Assembly: GCA_963760735.1 (NCBI GenBank)
Contig: CAVXEB010000004.1
Span: 1,426,001 to 1,490,000, forward strand
Direction: 5' to 3'
DNA from: CF-46 sp963760735
GTDB lineage: Bacteria; Chloroflexota; Limnocylindria; Limnocylindrales; CSP1-4
DNA: 64,000 nucleotides
The position numbers and the translations under genes are program-made. This document shows, piece by piece, positions 1 to 8,176 of the stretch. The notes beneath the pieces are model-generated. The model had not been told where the DNA came from. It saw only the letters and a program-made list of their open reading frames with translations, and ran no database searches. How positions within the stretch are numbered: position 1 is the first letter of the stretch; every line of letters begins with the position of its first letter.

Positions 1-78
1 AAGACGTCGGGGCTCGGTGGCCGGGCCGATTCGGCCCACGTGGTCACGGGGCTGGCGATCGCGGGGTCCTCCGGAGGG

Positions 79-1383
79 TCAGACGGGTGTCGGCTCGGGA
101 CGGGACGGCGGCGCGGCGGGTTCCGACGGCCCGGTCGCCGGCGCGGTGCCGGGCGACGCCTCGGCGGCGACGCCGAGCGCCCGATCGAAGTCGGCGACGA
201 GGTCGTCGAGATCCTCCAGCCCGACCGAGACGCGGAGCAGGCCGGGCGTGATCCCGGCCGATGCCAGCGCCGCGTCGTCGAGCTGGCGGTGAGTGGTCGA
301 CGGCGGGTGGCTCACGATCGTGAACACGCTGCCGAGCGATGCCGTGCGCTCCGGGATCGTGACCGTGTCGATGAACGCCTCGCCCGCCGCGCGCCCGCCG
401 GCGAGCTCGAACGCGAGCATCCCGCCGCTTCGCGCGAGCTGCCGCGTCGCCACCTCGTGCTGCGGATGACTCGGGAGCGACGGGTGCCACACCCGGAGGA
501 CGCCCGGTCGGGTCTCCAGCCAGGCGCTCAACGCCGAGGCGGTCGTGGTGTGGCGTTCCATCCGGAGGGCCAGCGTCGAGAGCCCGCGCATCGCGAGAAA
601 GGCCGCGTGCGGATCGAGGCTGGCGCCGGTGTCGACCTGGAAGTCGCGGACCCGGTGGACGAGTGCCGTCGAGCCGACGACGACCCCGGCCATGACGTCG
701 GAGTGGCCGGACAGGTACTTCGTGGCCAATTCGCAGACCAGGTCGGCGCCGAGCTCGATCGGGCGGCACAGATACGGCGAGGCGAACGTGTTGTCGACGA
801 CGTAGGCGGCTCCGTATCGGTGGGCCAGGTCGGCGAGGGCGACGTGGTCGGCGACGACGATCGTCGGGTTCGAGATCGTCTCGGCGTAGAGGATCCGGGT
901 CGGACCGGCACCGAGCGCCGCCTCCACGGCGACGAGGTCCGTGACGTCCACGAACTCGACCGTGACGCCGAGCCGGCCGAAGACGCCGGTCAGCTGCGAG
1001 CGGGTCGTCCCGTACGAGGACCGCGTCGCGACGACCCGGTCACCGGCCGAGAGCAGCGTGCCGAGCGCAGCATGGATCGCGCCCATCCCCGACGCGAGGG
1101 CGAAGCCGGCTTCGGCGCCCTCGAGCTCTGCGACCGCCGACGCGAACGCAACGACCGTCGGGTTGTCGAGGCGACCGTAGGCGTAGCCCGGGATCTGGCG
1201 GGTCGCGACGGCGCCGAGCTCGTCGGCGTCGGCCGTCGTGAATGTCACCGTCTGGTAGATCGGCACCGACGTCGGGGACTGGTTGACCTCGGGCAGGCGG
1301 TGGGCGGCCTTGATCGCGCGCGTCGCGAAACCACTGGGGGTGACGTCGCCGGCGGTCGGCCGACGGACGGGAGGTTCGGCCAT
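79..1383 (-). CDS. Cys/Met-metabolism PLP-dependent enzyme (cystathionine gamma-synthase / O-acylhomoserine sulfhydrylase family)
   Basis: This 434-residue protein is a fold-type I PLP enzyme of the trans-sulfuration family, which adds or removes sulfur groups at the gamma carbon of homoserine derivatives or methionine. Visible family signatures are the tyrosine/arginine phosphate-binding segment YGRLDNP (about residues 69-75), the cofactor aspartate in VVDNTF (D198) and the Schiff-base lysine in ATKYLSGHSD (K222). The length fits the family's roughly 400 residues, apart from a proline/alanine-rich tail of about 30 residues. The exact reaction (gamma-synthase, sulfhydrylase or gamma-lyase) cannot be read from these motifs. 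It sits 10 bases downstream of the diguanylate cyclase gene on the same strand. The start is an ATG followed by a basic/proline N terminus. Confidence 0.9.
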   Translation of the reverse strand: MAEPPVRRPTAGDVTPSGFATRAIKAAHRLPEVNQSPTSVPIYQTVTFTTADADELGAVATRQIPGYAYGRLDNPTVVAFASAVAELEGAEAGFALASGMGAIHAALGTLLSAGDRVVATRSSYGTTRSQLTGVFGRLGVTVEFVDVTDLVAVEAALGAGPTRILYAETISNPTIVVADHVALADLAHRYGAAYVVDNTFASPYLCRPIELGADLVCELATKYLSGHSDVMAGVVVGSTALVHRVRDFQVDTGASLDPHAAFLAMRGLSTLALRMERHTTTASALSAWLETRPGVLRVWHPSLPSHPQHEVATRQLARSGGMLAFELAGGRAAGEAFIDTVTIPERTASLGSVFTIVSHPPSTTHRQLDDAALASAGITPGLLRVSVGLEDLDDLVADFDRALGVAAEASPGTAPATGPSEPAAPPSRPEPTPV

Positions 1384-1393
1384 CCGGCCGATC

Positions 1394-2770
1394 CTACACC
1401 GACTCGCCGCCGCGCTTGCGCGAGCCGGAGGCGGCCGCGTCCGACGCGATCGGATCGTCGGGGACGGCCGACAACGACCGGGCGGAGGTGATCGGGCTCG
1501 GCTCCGGCGGCATCGTGTGGTCGAACACTGGCTCGCCGATGCCGTCGTCGACCACCGGCACGCCCGTCACCCGGTTCTTGCCGGCGCGCTTGGACCGATA
1601 CATCGACCCGTCTGCCGTGATCATCAGCTCGTCGCTCGTCCGGCCGTCGTCCGGGAAGCTGACCACGCCGATCGAGACGGACGGCTGGATCGCCGACGCT
1701 CCGACCGGGACGCTCAGCTCGGCGACCTCCTGGCGGATCTTCTCGGCGAGGACATAGGCCCCGGTGGGATCGGTCTCGGGCAGGAGCACGACGAACTCGT
1801 CGCCGCCGTACCTGGCCGAGGTGTCGATCCGCCGGCCGCCCGACTGGATCACCTCGCCGACGCCGCGCAGGACGCGATCGCCGAAGAAGTGGCCGTGGCG
1901 GTCGTTGATCAGCTTCAGGTCGTCGAGATCCATCATCAGGAGGCAGAAGCCCCGCCCGGACCGTGCGCTTCGGGCGATCTCCCGCTCGACCGCGGCGAAG
2001 AAGAACGTCCGGTTGTACAGGCCGGTGAGGGGATCGATCGTCGACAGGCGGATCGCCGCGTCGCGGGCGCGGCGCTGCTCGCGGGCGATCACCGTCGCGA
2101 CGTAGGCAAGCAGGACGAGCGCGGTCAGGTTGATCCCGACGATCGCCACGGTCTCGGGCGAGATCCCGCCGGACCCCGGAGGGACGATCGCGACGATGTA
2201 GGCGAGGCTCGCCGCCGCCGCCAGCCCGAAGGTGACGCGCGGGCTCACGACCAGGGCGGCCCCGCCGACGATCAGCGGGAACACGAAGAAGAACGGGCTC
2301 TGCTCGCGGCCGGTGAGGACGACGAGGAGCGTCGCGAAGGTGATCGCCACGCTGCCCTCGAGCACGAACTTCGCGGTTCCGAGGGCGTTGGCCGGCAGGA
2401 GGTCGTGGACGACGAGGACGAACAGGCCCGCGGCCGCGAGCAGCGCGAGGATCGCCGCCTGCGTCTCGCTCCACAGGCCGGTCACCGCGACGATCGTCGA
2501 GGTCGTGAGGATGAACACCCACGACACGATCCGGACGACGCGGTCGTAGGCGCCCGTCTCGATGCTGCTCATCTCGCCGAGGTTCGCCTGGTTCGCGCCG
2601 AACCGGGCCGCGAGCTCGGCCGAGCGCGGATCGGTCGGGTCGATCGGGGTCGTGCCGGAGGGCAGCGGGCCACGGCGCCCGAGGAGCGGTGGGAGCAGCA
2701 CGCTCCCCATCACCGCCAGATTGGCGATGACGGCGAGCAGGATCAGGGTCTGGACCGGCTCCACCGGCAC
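1394..2770 (-). CDS. Membrane-anchored GGDEF diguanylate cyclase
   Basis: The protein has an N-terminal half of about six hydrophobic segments and a C-terminal GGDEF domain (about residues 243-405), so it probably synthesises cyclic di-GMP at the cytoplasmic membrane. The active-site motif GGDEF is intact (about residues 322-326), and an RRID sequence five residues before it matches the RxxD inhibitory site for product feedback. A serine/proline-rich tail of about 50 residues follows. I chose the GTG at 2770 because a strong Shine-Dalgarno, GGGGAGG, lies eight bases upstream (2779-2785). The frame is open back to an ATG at 2821, which would add 17 residues. The membrane region resembles no sensor domain I can name, so the input signal is unknown. 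Confidence 0.88.
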   Translation of the reverse strand: MPVEPVQTLILLAVIANLAVMGSVLLPPLLGRRGPLPSGTTPIDPTDPRSAELAARFGANQANLGEMSSIETGAYDRVVRIVSWVFILTTSTIVAVTGLWSETQAAILALLAAAGLFVLVVHDLLPANALGTAKFVLEGSVAITFATLLVVLTGREQSPFFFVFPLIVGGAALVVSPRVTFGLAAAASLAYIVAIVPPGSGGISPETVAIVGINLTALVLLAYVATVIAREQRRARDAAIRLSTIDPLTGLYNRTFFFAAVEREIARSARSGRGFCLLMMDLDDLKLINDRHGHFFGDRVLRGVGEVIQSGGRRIDTSARYGGDEFVVLLPETDPTGAYVLAEKIRQEVAELSVPVGASAIQPSVSIGVVSFPDDGRTSDELMITADGSMYRSKRAGKNRVTGVPVVDDGIGEPVFDHTMPPEPSPITSARSLSAVPDDPIASDAAASGSRKRGGESV

Positions 2771-2939
2771 GCTCGGGACCTCCCCGTTCACGCCGGCATT
2801 CCATTCCCGGCGTGGCCGCATCGTAGCCGGTCGGTGAAGGGCCGACGCTCAGACGCCTCGATCGGAGCGTCAGGGAGCAGGGTTTCGGGGTGCCTTCGTG
2901 CACCGCTGCGTGGAGCGCGGGGACGGCGCCGATGGATCC

Positions 2940-3425
2940 CTAGCGGGTGCCCCACTGGTACGACTGCTTGACCATGCGGAGGTACACGAACGTCTCGGTG
3001 TCGCGGACACCGTCGATCGTCCGGAGACGGTCGGCGAGGAAGCGGAGGAGGCCCTCGTTGTCCTCGCAGACGGTCTCGATCAGGATGTCGTAGGTGCCCG
3101 CGGTGATCACGACATAGTCGACCTCGGGCATCTCGGCGCAGCGGGCCGCGACGTCCATGAGGCGATCGGCCTCGCAGCGGATCCCGATCATCGCCATCTG
3201 CTGGAAGCCGAGCTTCAGCGGGTCCGTGACACCGACGACCTGGAGGATCCCGCGGTCGACGAGGCGGTTCGTCCGGGCGCGGACCGCGGCCTCGGACACG
3301 CCGAGATCGGCGGCGATCTGGGTGAACGGCCGGCGGCCGTCCTGCTGGAGGTGTTCGATGATCCGCTTGTCGAGCTCGGACACGTCCTCGCCGGCGCGCC
3401 CCGTGGCGCGCCGTTGGCCGGTCAC
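2940..3425 (-). CDS. Lrp/AsnC family transcriptional regulator
   Basis: This 161-residue protein has the Lrp/AsnC layout: an N-terminal winged helix-turn-helix (about residues 17-65, containing the recognition region VSEAAVRARTNRL) and a C-terminal RAM ligand-binding domain (about 72-155). Members sense amino acids or related metabolites and act as dimers or octamers. The length is typical. Its ATG overlaps the stop codon of the upstream lipoprotein gene as ATGA (3422-3425), so the two are probably translationally coupled. The nearby sulfur amino-acid enzyme at 79-1383 is a possible target, but that is only inference from proximity. Confidence 0.92.
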   Translation of the reverse strand: MTGQRRATGRAGEDVSELDKRIIEHLQQDGRRPFTQIAADLGVSEAAVRARTNRLVDRGILQVVGVTDPLKLGFQQMAMIGIRCEADRLMDVAARCAEMPEVDYVVITAGTYDILIETVCEDNEGLLRFLADRLRTIDGVRDTETFVYLRMVKQSYQWGTR

Positions 3426-4093
3426 GGCTTGCTCGGCTTTGCGGTCTTCGCGGGCGCCTTGGTCGGCTTGGCCGGCGCCTTCGTGGGGCTCGGGGCGGCG
3501 GACGGCGCCACGGACGGGATCGGCGTGCGGGCGGGGATCGCCACGACGGAGTGCTGGGCCATGGGCCAGAGGAGCGGATCGAGGACGTCGACGATCTGGG
3601 CCGCCGCCGCCTGGCGGCTGTCGTCTGGTGCCTTCGGCGTGGCGGCGGAGCTGACCGGCCCGTACTCGACCAGGACGTTGAGTCCGGCGAACGCGTAGGG
3701 GGTCTCGTTCCGGACCGGCGCGTCGCCGGGCTTCCAGGCAAGGGCCTTCTGGAGGTCGACCGACGACTTGTACTGCGTGATTCGCAGCGGCCAGTTGGCG
3801 ATCGAGGCGTTGATCTGCTTGACGATCACCGGATTGCCCCGCCCGGAGTTCGCGTTGTTCGCCGTGATTCCCAGCTTCGCGGTGCCGAGCGCCCGGAAGA
3901 TGTCGTCCGCCGAGACGGGCTCGCGGAGGTGCGGATCCGGGGTCACCACGGGCGTGGGGAGCGGGGTCGGGGCGACCGACGGCCCGGCCGAGCCGCCGCA
4001 GGCGACGACGAGGGTCGTCACGACGAGCATGGCGACGCCGGCCACCCGGGACGGCAGCCGGCGATCTGGGACGTGATGATTCGAATGTCGCAT
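3422..4093 (-). CDS. Predicted lipoprotein of unknown function
   Basis: The ATG at 4093 opens a 223-residue protein with a short basic N terminus, a hydrophobic stretch and the lipobox-like VVACGG at about residue 30, so it is probably a lipid-anchored surface protein. The mature part starts with a Ser/Pro/Thr linker. A soluble domain of about 140 residues follows, and the protein ends in a lysine/alanine/proline-rich tail (PTKAPAKPTKAPAKTAKPSKP-like, residues about 200-223). I do not recognise the central domain. The frame is open much further upstream, but that part has no signal peptide and is a shadow. Its stop overlaps the start of the Lrp-type regulator. Confidence 0.75.
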   Translation of the reverse strand: MRHSNHHVPDRRLPSRVAGVAMLVVTTLVVACGGSAGPSVAPTPLPTPVVTPDPHLREPVSADDIFRALGTAKLGITANNANSGRGNPVIVKQINASIANWPLRITQYKSSVDLQKALAWKPGDAPVRNETPYAFAGLNVLVEYGPVSSAATPKAPDDSRQAAAAQIVDVLDPLLWPMAQHSVVAIPARTPIPSVAPSAAPSPTKAPAKPTKAPAKTAKPSKP

Positions 4094-4220
4094 CGCCGGC
4101 GGGATGCTAGCACGGCCTTCGCACGATCCGGTCCCCCCACAGAAGTACCGATCGGGGCATCCTTCTGCTCCATTCGCACGCTCATGGTGGGCGCCGACGA
4201 TTCGCCCCGGATGTCCGCGA

Positions 4221-5138
4221 TCATCCGCCGTCCAGCAGCGGCAGCACGGCGGCAAACCGCTCGATCGAGGGCCGATCGATCGGGTCGAGCACGGCCTGGA
4301 CCTCGTCCACGCCCGCCGCGGCGTAGGCCCGGAGCTCATCGGCCAACCGCTCCGGCGAGCCCTCGAGCGGGACGATCCGGTCGGTCGTCGTCGTGTCGCC
4401 CATCGTCCGGCCGCGACCGCCCGGCAGCCGGACGTGGACCGCGACGGTCCGCCGGATCTCGGCCGGATCGCGCCCGACGTCGCGACATGCATCGTCGACG
4501 ATCGCCGCCAGCCTTGCGACACCATCCGGCGTGTTGTCGGTGTCCGCGTACCACGTGTTCCAGGCCCGGGCGTGGGGCAGGGCGATCCGCAGCATCCGCG
4601 GACCGTTCGAGCCGATGAGGATCGGCGGGCCGCCCGGTCGGGCGCGCGGCAGGAGCTCGCAGTCGCGGGCCTGGTAGAACCGGCCGTCGAAGTCGATCTC
4701 CCCGTCCTGGAGCAGCGTCCGGATGATCGTGAACGCCTCCTCGAACCGGTTGACCCGCTCGTCGTACGGGAAGCCGAACGCCCGGAACTCCGTCTCGTTC
4801 CAGCCCGCCCCGAGCCCGAGCACGAACCGTCCGCCGGCGATCTCGTCGATCGTGGCGGCCTGCTTCGCGAGGAGGGCCGGGTTGTGGAAGTTCGTGCAGG
4901 CGACGAGCGGCCCGATCGTCGCCCGGCTCGTCACGGCCGAGAGAGCGGCCATCAGTGTCCACGCCTCCCACGGTCCGCGGGCCTCGCGGCCGGGCCAGCG
5001 GTACAGAAGATGCTCGCCCAGCCAGATCCCGTCGAACCCCAGGTCGTCGATCGCGCGGGCCATGTCGAGGAGCTCGGGCCAGCGAACGTCCCGTTCGACC
5101 TCGGGCAGCTGGACGCCGACGCGGATCGGCCGGATCAC
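4221..5138 (-). CDS. LLM-class (luciferase-like) F420-dependent oxidoreductase
   Basis: The 305-residue product matches luciferase-like TIM-barrel oxidoreductases that use reduced flavin or coenzyme F420. Recognisable segments are the N-terminal beta strand RVGVQLPE, the DDLGFDGIWLGEHL helix, the central RFVLGLGAGWNETEFRAFG motif typical of this class, and the C-terminal helix ending ERFAAVLPLL. The GTG at 5138 overlaps the stop of the upstream DUF2568 gene (GTGA, 5135-5138), which fixes the start. The open frame continues to 6266 only because the opposite strand is GC-rich. The F420 preference is inferred from family resemblance. The substrate is unknown. Confidence 0.88.
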   Translation of the reverse strand: MIRPIRVGVQLPEVERDVRWPELLDMARAIDDLGFDGIWLGEHLLYRWPGREARGPWEAWTLMAALSAVTSRATIGPLVACTNFHNPALLAKQAATIDEIAGGRFVLGLGAGWNETEFRAFGFPYDERVNRFEEAFTIIRTLLQDGEIDFDGRFYQARDCELLPRARPGGPPILIGSNGPRMLRIALPHARAWNTWYADTDNTPDGVARLAAIVDDACRDVGRDPAEIRRTVAVHVRLPGGRGRTMGDTTTTDRIVPLEGSPERLADELRAYAAAGVDEVQAVLDPIDRPSIERFAAVLPLLDGG

Positions 5139-5479
5139 GCGGACAACCCGCCGTCGCCGAGGACGACCAGGCCAACCGCGTTCAGGGCGACGAGGACGGC
5201 CAGGACCGTGCCCGCGGCCACGGCGCCCGACGCGGCCAGCAGGACGGCCGCCCCGAGGAGGAGCACCGTCCCGCCGATGAGCCGGACGCGGGGCGGCTGC
5301 GGGTAGCGCGCACGCGGTGCGATGAACAGTCCCCACGCGACGATGAAGAGCACGGCGGCCCCGATCCCCACGATCCAGCCGAGCGCTCCGTCGGCCACAT
5401 GGACGCCCCACCAGGTCACCGCGACGATGCCGGCAAGCTCCAGGAAGAACCGGAGCGCGACGTTCAGGGTGGCCAGCAC
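5135..5479 (-). CDS. YrdB/DUF2568 family small membrane protein
   Basis: This 114-residue protein has four hydrophobic helices. Its N-terminal pattern LNVALRFFLELAGIVAVTWWG is characteristic of the YrdB (DUF2568) family, whose function is not known. The start is a GTG at 5479. The gene overlaps the downstream luciferase-like oxidoreductase by four bases, so the two are probably co-transcribed. About 220 bases separate it from the divergent stalk-protein gene at 5703. That spacer must hold both promoters, but I see no convincing -10/-35 pair. Confidence 0.82.
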   Translation of the reverse strand: MLATLNVALRFFLELAGIVAVTWWGVHVADGALGWIVGIGAAVLFIVAWGLFIAPRARYPQPPRVRLIGGTVLLLGAAVLLAASGAVAAGTVLAVLVALNAVGLVVLGDGGLSA

Positions 5480-5702
5480 GACACCATTGTCGCCGAGGAT
5501 CGAACCGATGGTGCCGACCGAACGGTCGGGCGCCGACCGGCCTGTCGGCCGGGGCGGACGACCTCGCCTGCGACCGGGCCCCTCCGGGAACGACCGGGAG
5601 TTGCGTGGTAGCGTGGGCGACGCGTTCGCTCGAGCGTCGAGTCGCCGTCGGACGCCCCAACCCGATCCAGCCGCAGCCGCTCACGGCGCGAGGAGGACCT
5701 GC

Positions 5703-7226
5703 GTGGCTCACAGGCACGCCCGCCGCCATGCCCTGATCCCGCTGATCGGTGGACTCTTCCTCGTCCCGCTCCTGGCGCCGGTCAGCCTGGCCGCCGACCA
5801 GCCCGTCCACGTCGTGACGCCGGCCGGGATCACCGTCGACGGGTCGGCCGAGGACTGGGACCCGACCGCCGACGCGTTCGCGACGCTCTACCAGGAGGGC
5901 GACCCGACGAAGGCGGTCCTCGGCCAGGCGTACGCCCGTTACGACTGTGACGCCGGGATCCTCTACCTCCTCGTCCAGACGGCGCCCGACCTCTATCTGA
6001 TCCCGTCCCCGACGGACACGTTCGTCAAGAGCGGCGACCAGGTGCTCCTCAATGTCGCAACCGGCAACGACGGCACCGCTCCGGACGTCGCCGGGACGCC
6101 GCTCGCGTCCGGCGCACCGCTGCCGTCGATCGTTCCACCGGTCGCGTCGCTGCCTCCGGACCTCGTGCTGCCCGCCGGTGCGCCGACCGTCGCCAGCATC
6201 CCGGCCCTCGTCGGCTTCGAGGGCGCGACGCCGCTCGGCACGGGGAGCGTTCCCCTCCAGCTCCACGGGATCGTCGCGTCGGCCGTCGATCGGACGGTCA
6301 CCCCGTACGACCTCTCGATCAACGCGCAGATCGACTGCGCCGCGTCGCCGAGCCCGTCGCCGTCCGCGACCCCCTCAGCCACGCCAACGCAGGCTCCGAC
6401 GCCGTCGCCGAGCGTCGCGCCGACGGCAACCCCGACGAAGGCGCCCACCCCGAGCCCGTCGCCGACGCCCACGCCAACCCCGACGCCAACGCCCACGCCA
6501 ACCCCGACACCGTCGCCCAGCCCGACACCGTCGCCTAGTCCATCGCCGTCGCCGAGTCCATCGCCGACTCCGACGCCGACCGTGGCCCCCTCGGCGTCCC
6601 CGTCGCCGAGCCCGGGCCCGAGCGCGTCGCCGAGTCCATCGGCATCGCCGTCGCCCAGCCCGAGCCCGTCGCCATCGCCGTCACGGTCCCCATCCCCCAG
6701 CCCGTCGCCATCGCCGCCCCCGGCGGCCCTCCCGGTCCGGCTGTCGATCGTCACGGTCGACGACCAGGGCACGCCGCAGCGGACCGACGACACGCTGCTG
6801 CCGGGCGCCGTCTACGCCGTCGTCCCCGATGACGGCGACGGAGTGTTCGAGCGCGACCAGGACGGCCCGCCCATCGTCACGATCACCGACCCGACCGGGA
6901 TCACCGTCCTGCAGAACCTGCCGCCGGTCCCGTACTGGGTGGTGGAGACGCAGGCACCGCCCGGCTTCACCCTCGCTGCCGCGGCGCCGTACACCCCGGG
7001 GGTGAAGACGGATCCCAACCAGAGCTGCTTCGACGCCGGCACGCTCGCGTGCTACGCCGACGCGGCAGGCGGCGGGATGACGACGGTCTTCGTCGTGAAC
7101 TCGCCGCTCCCGGCGACGTCATCCGACGCCGACTATCGGTCGCCCGTCGTGATCATCCTCGCGATCCTCGCGGGGATCGTGATCGCCGGCGGCGTGGTCA
7201 CGATGCTGAGGCGCCGCGAGAGCTAG
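5703..7226 (+). CDS. Secreted stalk protein: N-terminal domain, Ser/Pro/Thr stalk, SpaA-like domain, C-terminal sorting-signal-like anchor
   Basis: The GTG at 5703 follows AGGAGG (5691-5696) by six bases and begins a signal peptide (basic RHARRHA, hydrophobic core, cleavage near SLAAD). In the 507-residue product, residues about 30-212 form an unrecognised domain. Residues about 213-341 are almost only S, P, T and A. Residues about 342-465 resemble a SpaA-type prealbumin-like Ig domain (LPGAVYAVV, WVVETQAPPGF). The end reads LPATS, eight residues, a 21-residue hydrophobic helix and the basic tail RRRES, which has the layout of a sortase sorting signal with a degenerate LPxTG motif. It is probably a wall- or membrane-anchored adhesin-like protein. 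No sortase gene lies in this window. Confidence 0.85.
   Translation: MAHRHARRHALIPLIGGLFLVPLLAPVSLAADQPVHVVTPAGITVDGSAEDWDPTADAFATLYQEGDPTKAVLGQAYARYDCDAGILYLLVQTAPDLYLIPSPTDTFVKSGDQVLLNVATGNDGTAPDVAGTPLASGAPLPSIVPPVASLPPDLVLPAGAPTVASIPALVGFEGATPLGTGSVPLQLHGIVASAVDRTVTPYDLSINAQIDCAASPSPSPSATPSATPTQAPTPSPSVAPTATPTKAPTPSPSPTPTPTPTPTPTPTPTPSPSPTPSPSPSPSPSPSPTPTPTVAPSASPSPSPGPSASPSPSASPSPSPSPSPSPSRSPSPSPSPSPPPAALPVRLSIVTVDDQGTPQRTDDTLLPGAVYAVVPDDGDGVFERDQDGPPIVTITDPTGITVLQNLPPVPYWVVETQAPPGFTLAAAAPYTPGVKTDPNQSCFDAGTLACYADAAGGGMTTVFVVNSPLPATSSDADYRSPVVIILAILAGIVIAGGVVTMLRRRES
6340..6725 (+). repeat. Low-complexity tandem repeat encoding a Ser/Pro/Thr stalk
   Basis: Short units such as ccgtcgccg, acgccaacc and ccatcgccg repeat irregularly for about 385 bases inside the stalk-protein gene. 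They encode alternating PSPSPS, PTPTPT and ATPS runs. The array stays in frame and is probably prone to length change by slippage. Such stalks usually hold an outer domain away from the cell and can be O-glycosylated. Confidence 0.9.
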
Positions 7227-7310
7227 ACCCGCGAGTCCGCCCGGCCCGTGGTCGGGGCGTGGGCTGGCGCCTCTCGATCCTCGGTCATGCCCTGCCACCG
7301 AGCAGCCGAA

Positions 7311-8042
7311 CTATGTGGGGCGAGCCTCTGGGTGGCTCGTGGTCGGTGGGCTGGAGCCGAGGTGAGGATGTAGCGCTTCCAGGGCCACGTCGATGCCGTC
7401 GAGAACGACGTCGAGGCCGTACTCGAACTCGTCGCCGAAGTCGTAGCCGGGCTGCATCACGTGCTCCCGGAGGAACTCGACGAGGTTGGGGTACTCGTTG
7501 ACGGGAAACGGCTTGAGCATCTCCTCGGCGACACCGACAGCCTGCTGCGACGTTTCGAATGGGAGGTTCATCTTCGTCAGCGCGAAGCCATAGATGTAAC
7601 TGTCCAGCACGGAATACACGTGCGCGGCCATCTCGGTGTTGAAGCCTGCCGCCCGGAGTCGGCCGATCACCCCATCGTGGTGGCGCAGGTTCGCTGGACC
7701 CGGCGTTCGCCGCGATTCCATGAGGCCGATGGCCCATCGGTGGCGCGCCAGGGCGTCCCGGACAGCGATCGCACGCCGACGCATGGCGGTCCGCCAGTTC
7801 CCCCCGCCAGCAGGAACGCCGATCTCACTGAAGACGACGTCGACCATCCCATCAATGAGGTCGTCCTTGTTGGCCACATGGCGGTAGAGAGCCATGGGGG
7901 CGACCTCGAGCAGCTCCGCCAGCGTTCGCATCGTGAGGGCTTCGAGCCCGACCGCATCGGCTTGGTCGATCGCTGCGCGGAGGACGCGCTCCCTGCTCAG
8001 GCGCCGGCGTTGCCCCGCCGTCGCCGCGGCCTCTGTGGCCAT
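7311..8042 (-). CDS. TetR family repressor
   Basis: The 243-residue protein has an N-terminal TetR helix-turn-helix (about residues 17-60: LSRERVLRAAIDQADAVG, then LTMRTLAELLEVAPMALYRHVANKDDLIDGM) and a long helical C-terminal domain of the TetR_C type. ATG 8042 is preferred over GTG 8060 because GAAGGAG (8051-8057) lies eight bases upstream of it and would fall inside the coding sequence otherwise. It is transcribed divergently from the quinone oxidoreductase gene at 8177. The shared intergenic region holds a perfect TACGGT-N4-ACCGTA palindrome over the likely -10 box, so it probably represses that gene and perhaps itself. The inducer is unknown. Confidence 0.92.
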   Translation of the reverse strand: MATEAAATAGQRRRLSRERVLRAAIDQADAVGLEALTMRTLAELLEVAPMALYRHVANKDDLIDGMVDVVFSEIGVPAGGGNWRTAMRRRAIAVRDALARHRWAIGLMESRRTPGPANLRHHDGVIGRLRAAGFNTEMAAHVYSVLDSYIYGFALTKMNLPFETSQQAVGVAEEMLKPFPVNEYPNLVEFLREHVMQPGYDFGDEFEYGLDVVLDGIDVALEALHPHLGSSPPTTSHPEARPT

Positions 8043-8089
8043 TCGCGCAGCTCCTTCCACGTGTGCTGGTGGGCTCTCGGCATTTCGGG

Positions 8090-8118
8090 TTGACGGCGTA
8101 CGTCGTCCGCACTACGGT
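8090..8118 (+). promoter_or_regulatory. Candidate promoter of the quinone oxidoreductase gene
   Basis: TTGACG at 8090-8095 is followed after 17 bases by TACGGT at 8113-8118, a plausible -35/-10 pair pointing at the gene starting at 8177. The -10 hexamer forms the left arm of the palindrome at 8113-8128, so repressor binding there would block polymerase. Confidence 0.5.
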
Positions 8119-8128
8119 AGACACCGTA
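8113..8128. promoter_or_regulatory. Candidate TetR operator, TACGGT-AGAC-ACCGTA
   Basis: This is a perfect 6-base inverted repeat with a 4-base spacer in the TetR/oxidoreductase intergenic region. Its size and symmetry fit a TetR-dimer operator. A 13-base direct repeat, GGCGTACGTCGTC, flanks it at 8095-8107 and 8137-8149 (42 bases apart, four helical turns) and may be a second binding element. Confidence 0.6.
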
Positions 8129-8176
8129 CACGAAGTGGCGTACGTCGTCTAGCATAGTGGAAGCAGAGGTGTACCG

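Noticed and set aside
40..1491. Long plus-strand ORF of 483 codons opposite the PLP enzyme
   Set aside because: It is arginine-rich and lies antisense to a well conserved gene; high GC suppresses stop codons in the opposite frame.
1283..2971. Plus-strand ORF of 562 codons opposite the GGDEF gene
   Set aside because: The composition is charged and repetitive and the opposite strand carries clear membrane helices and GGDEF motifs.
6340..6725. Possible CRISPR-like or other tandem array
   Set aside because: The units are irregular, without unique spacers, and translate in frame to a Ser/Pro/Thr stalk.
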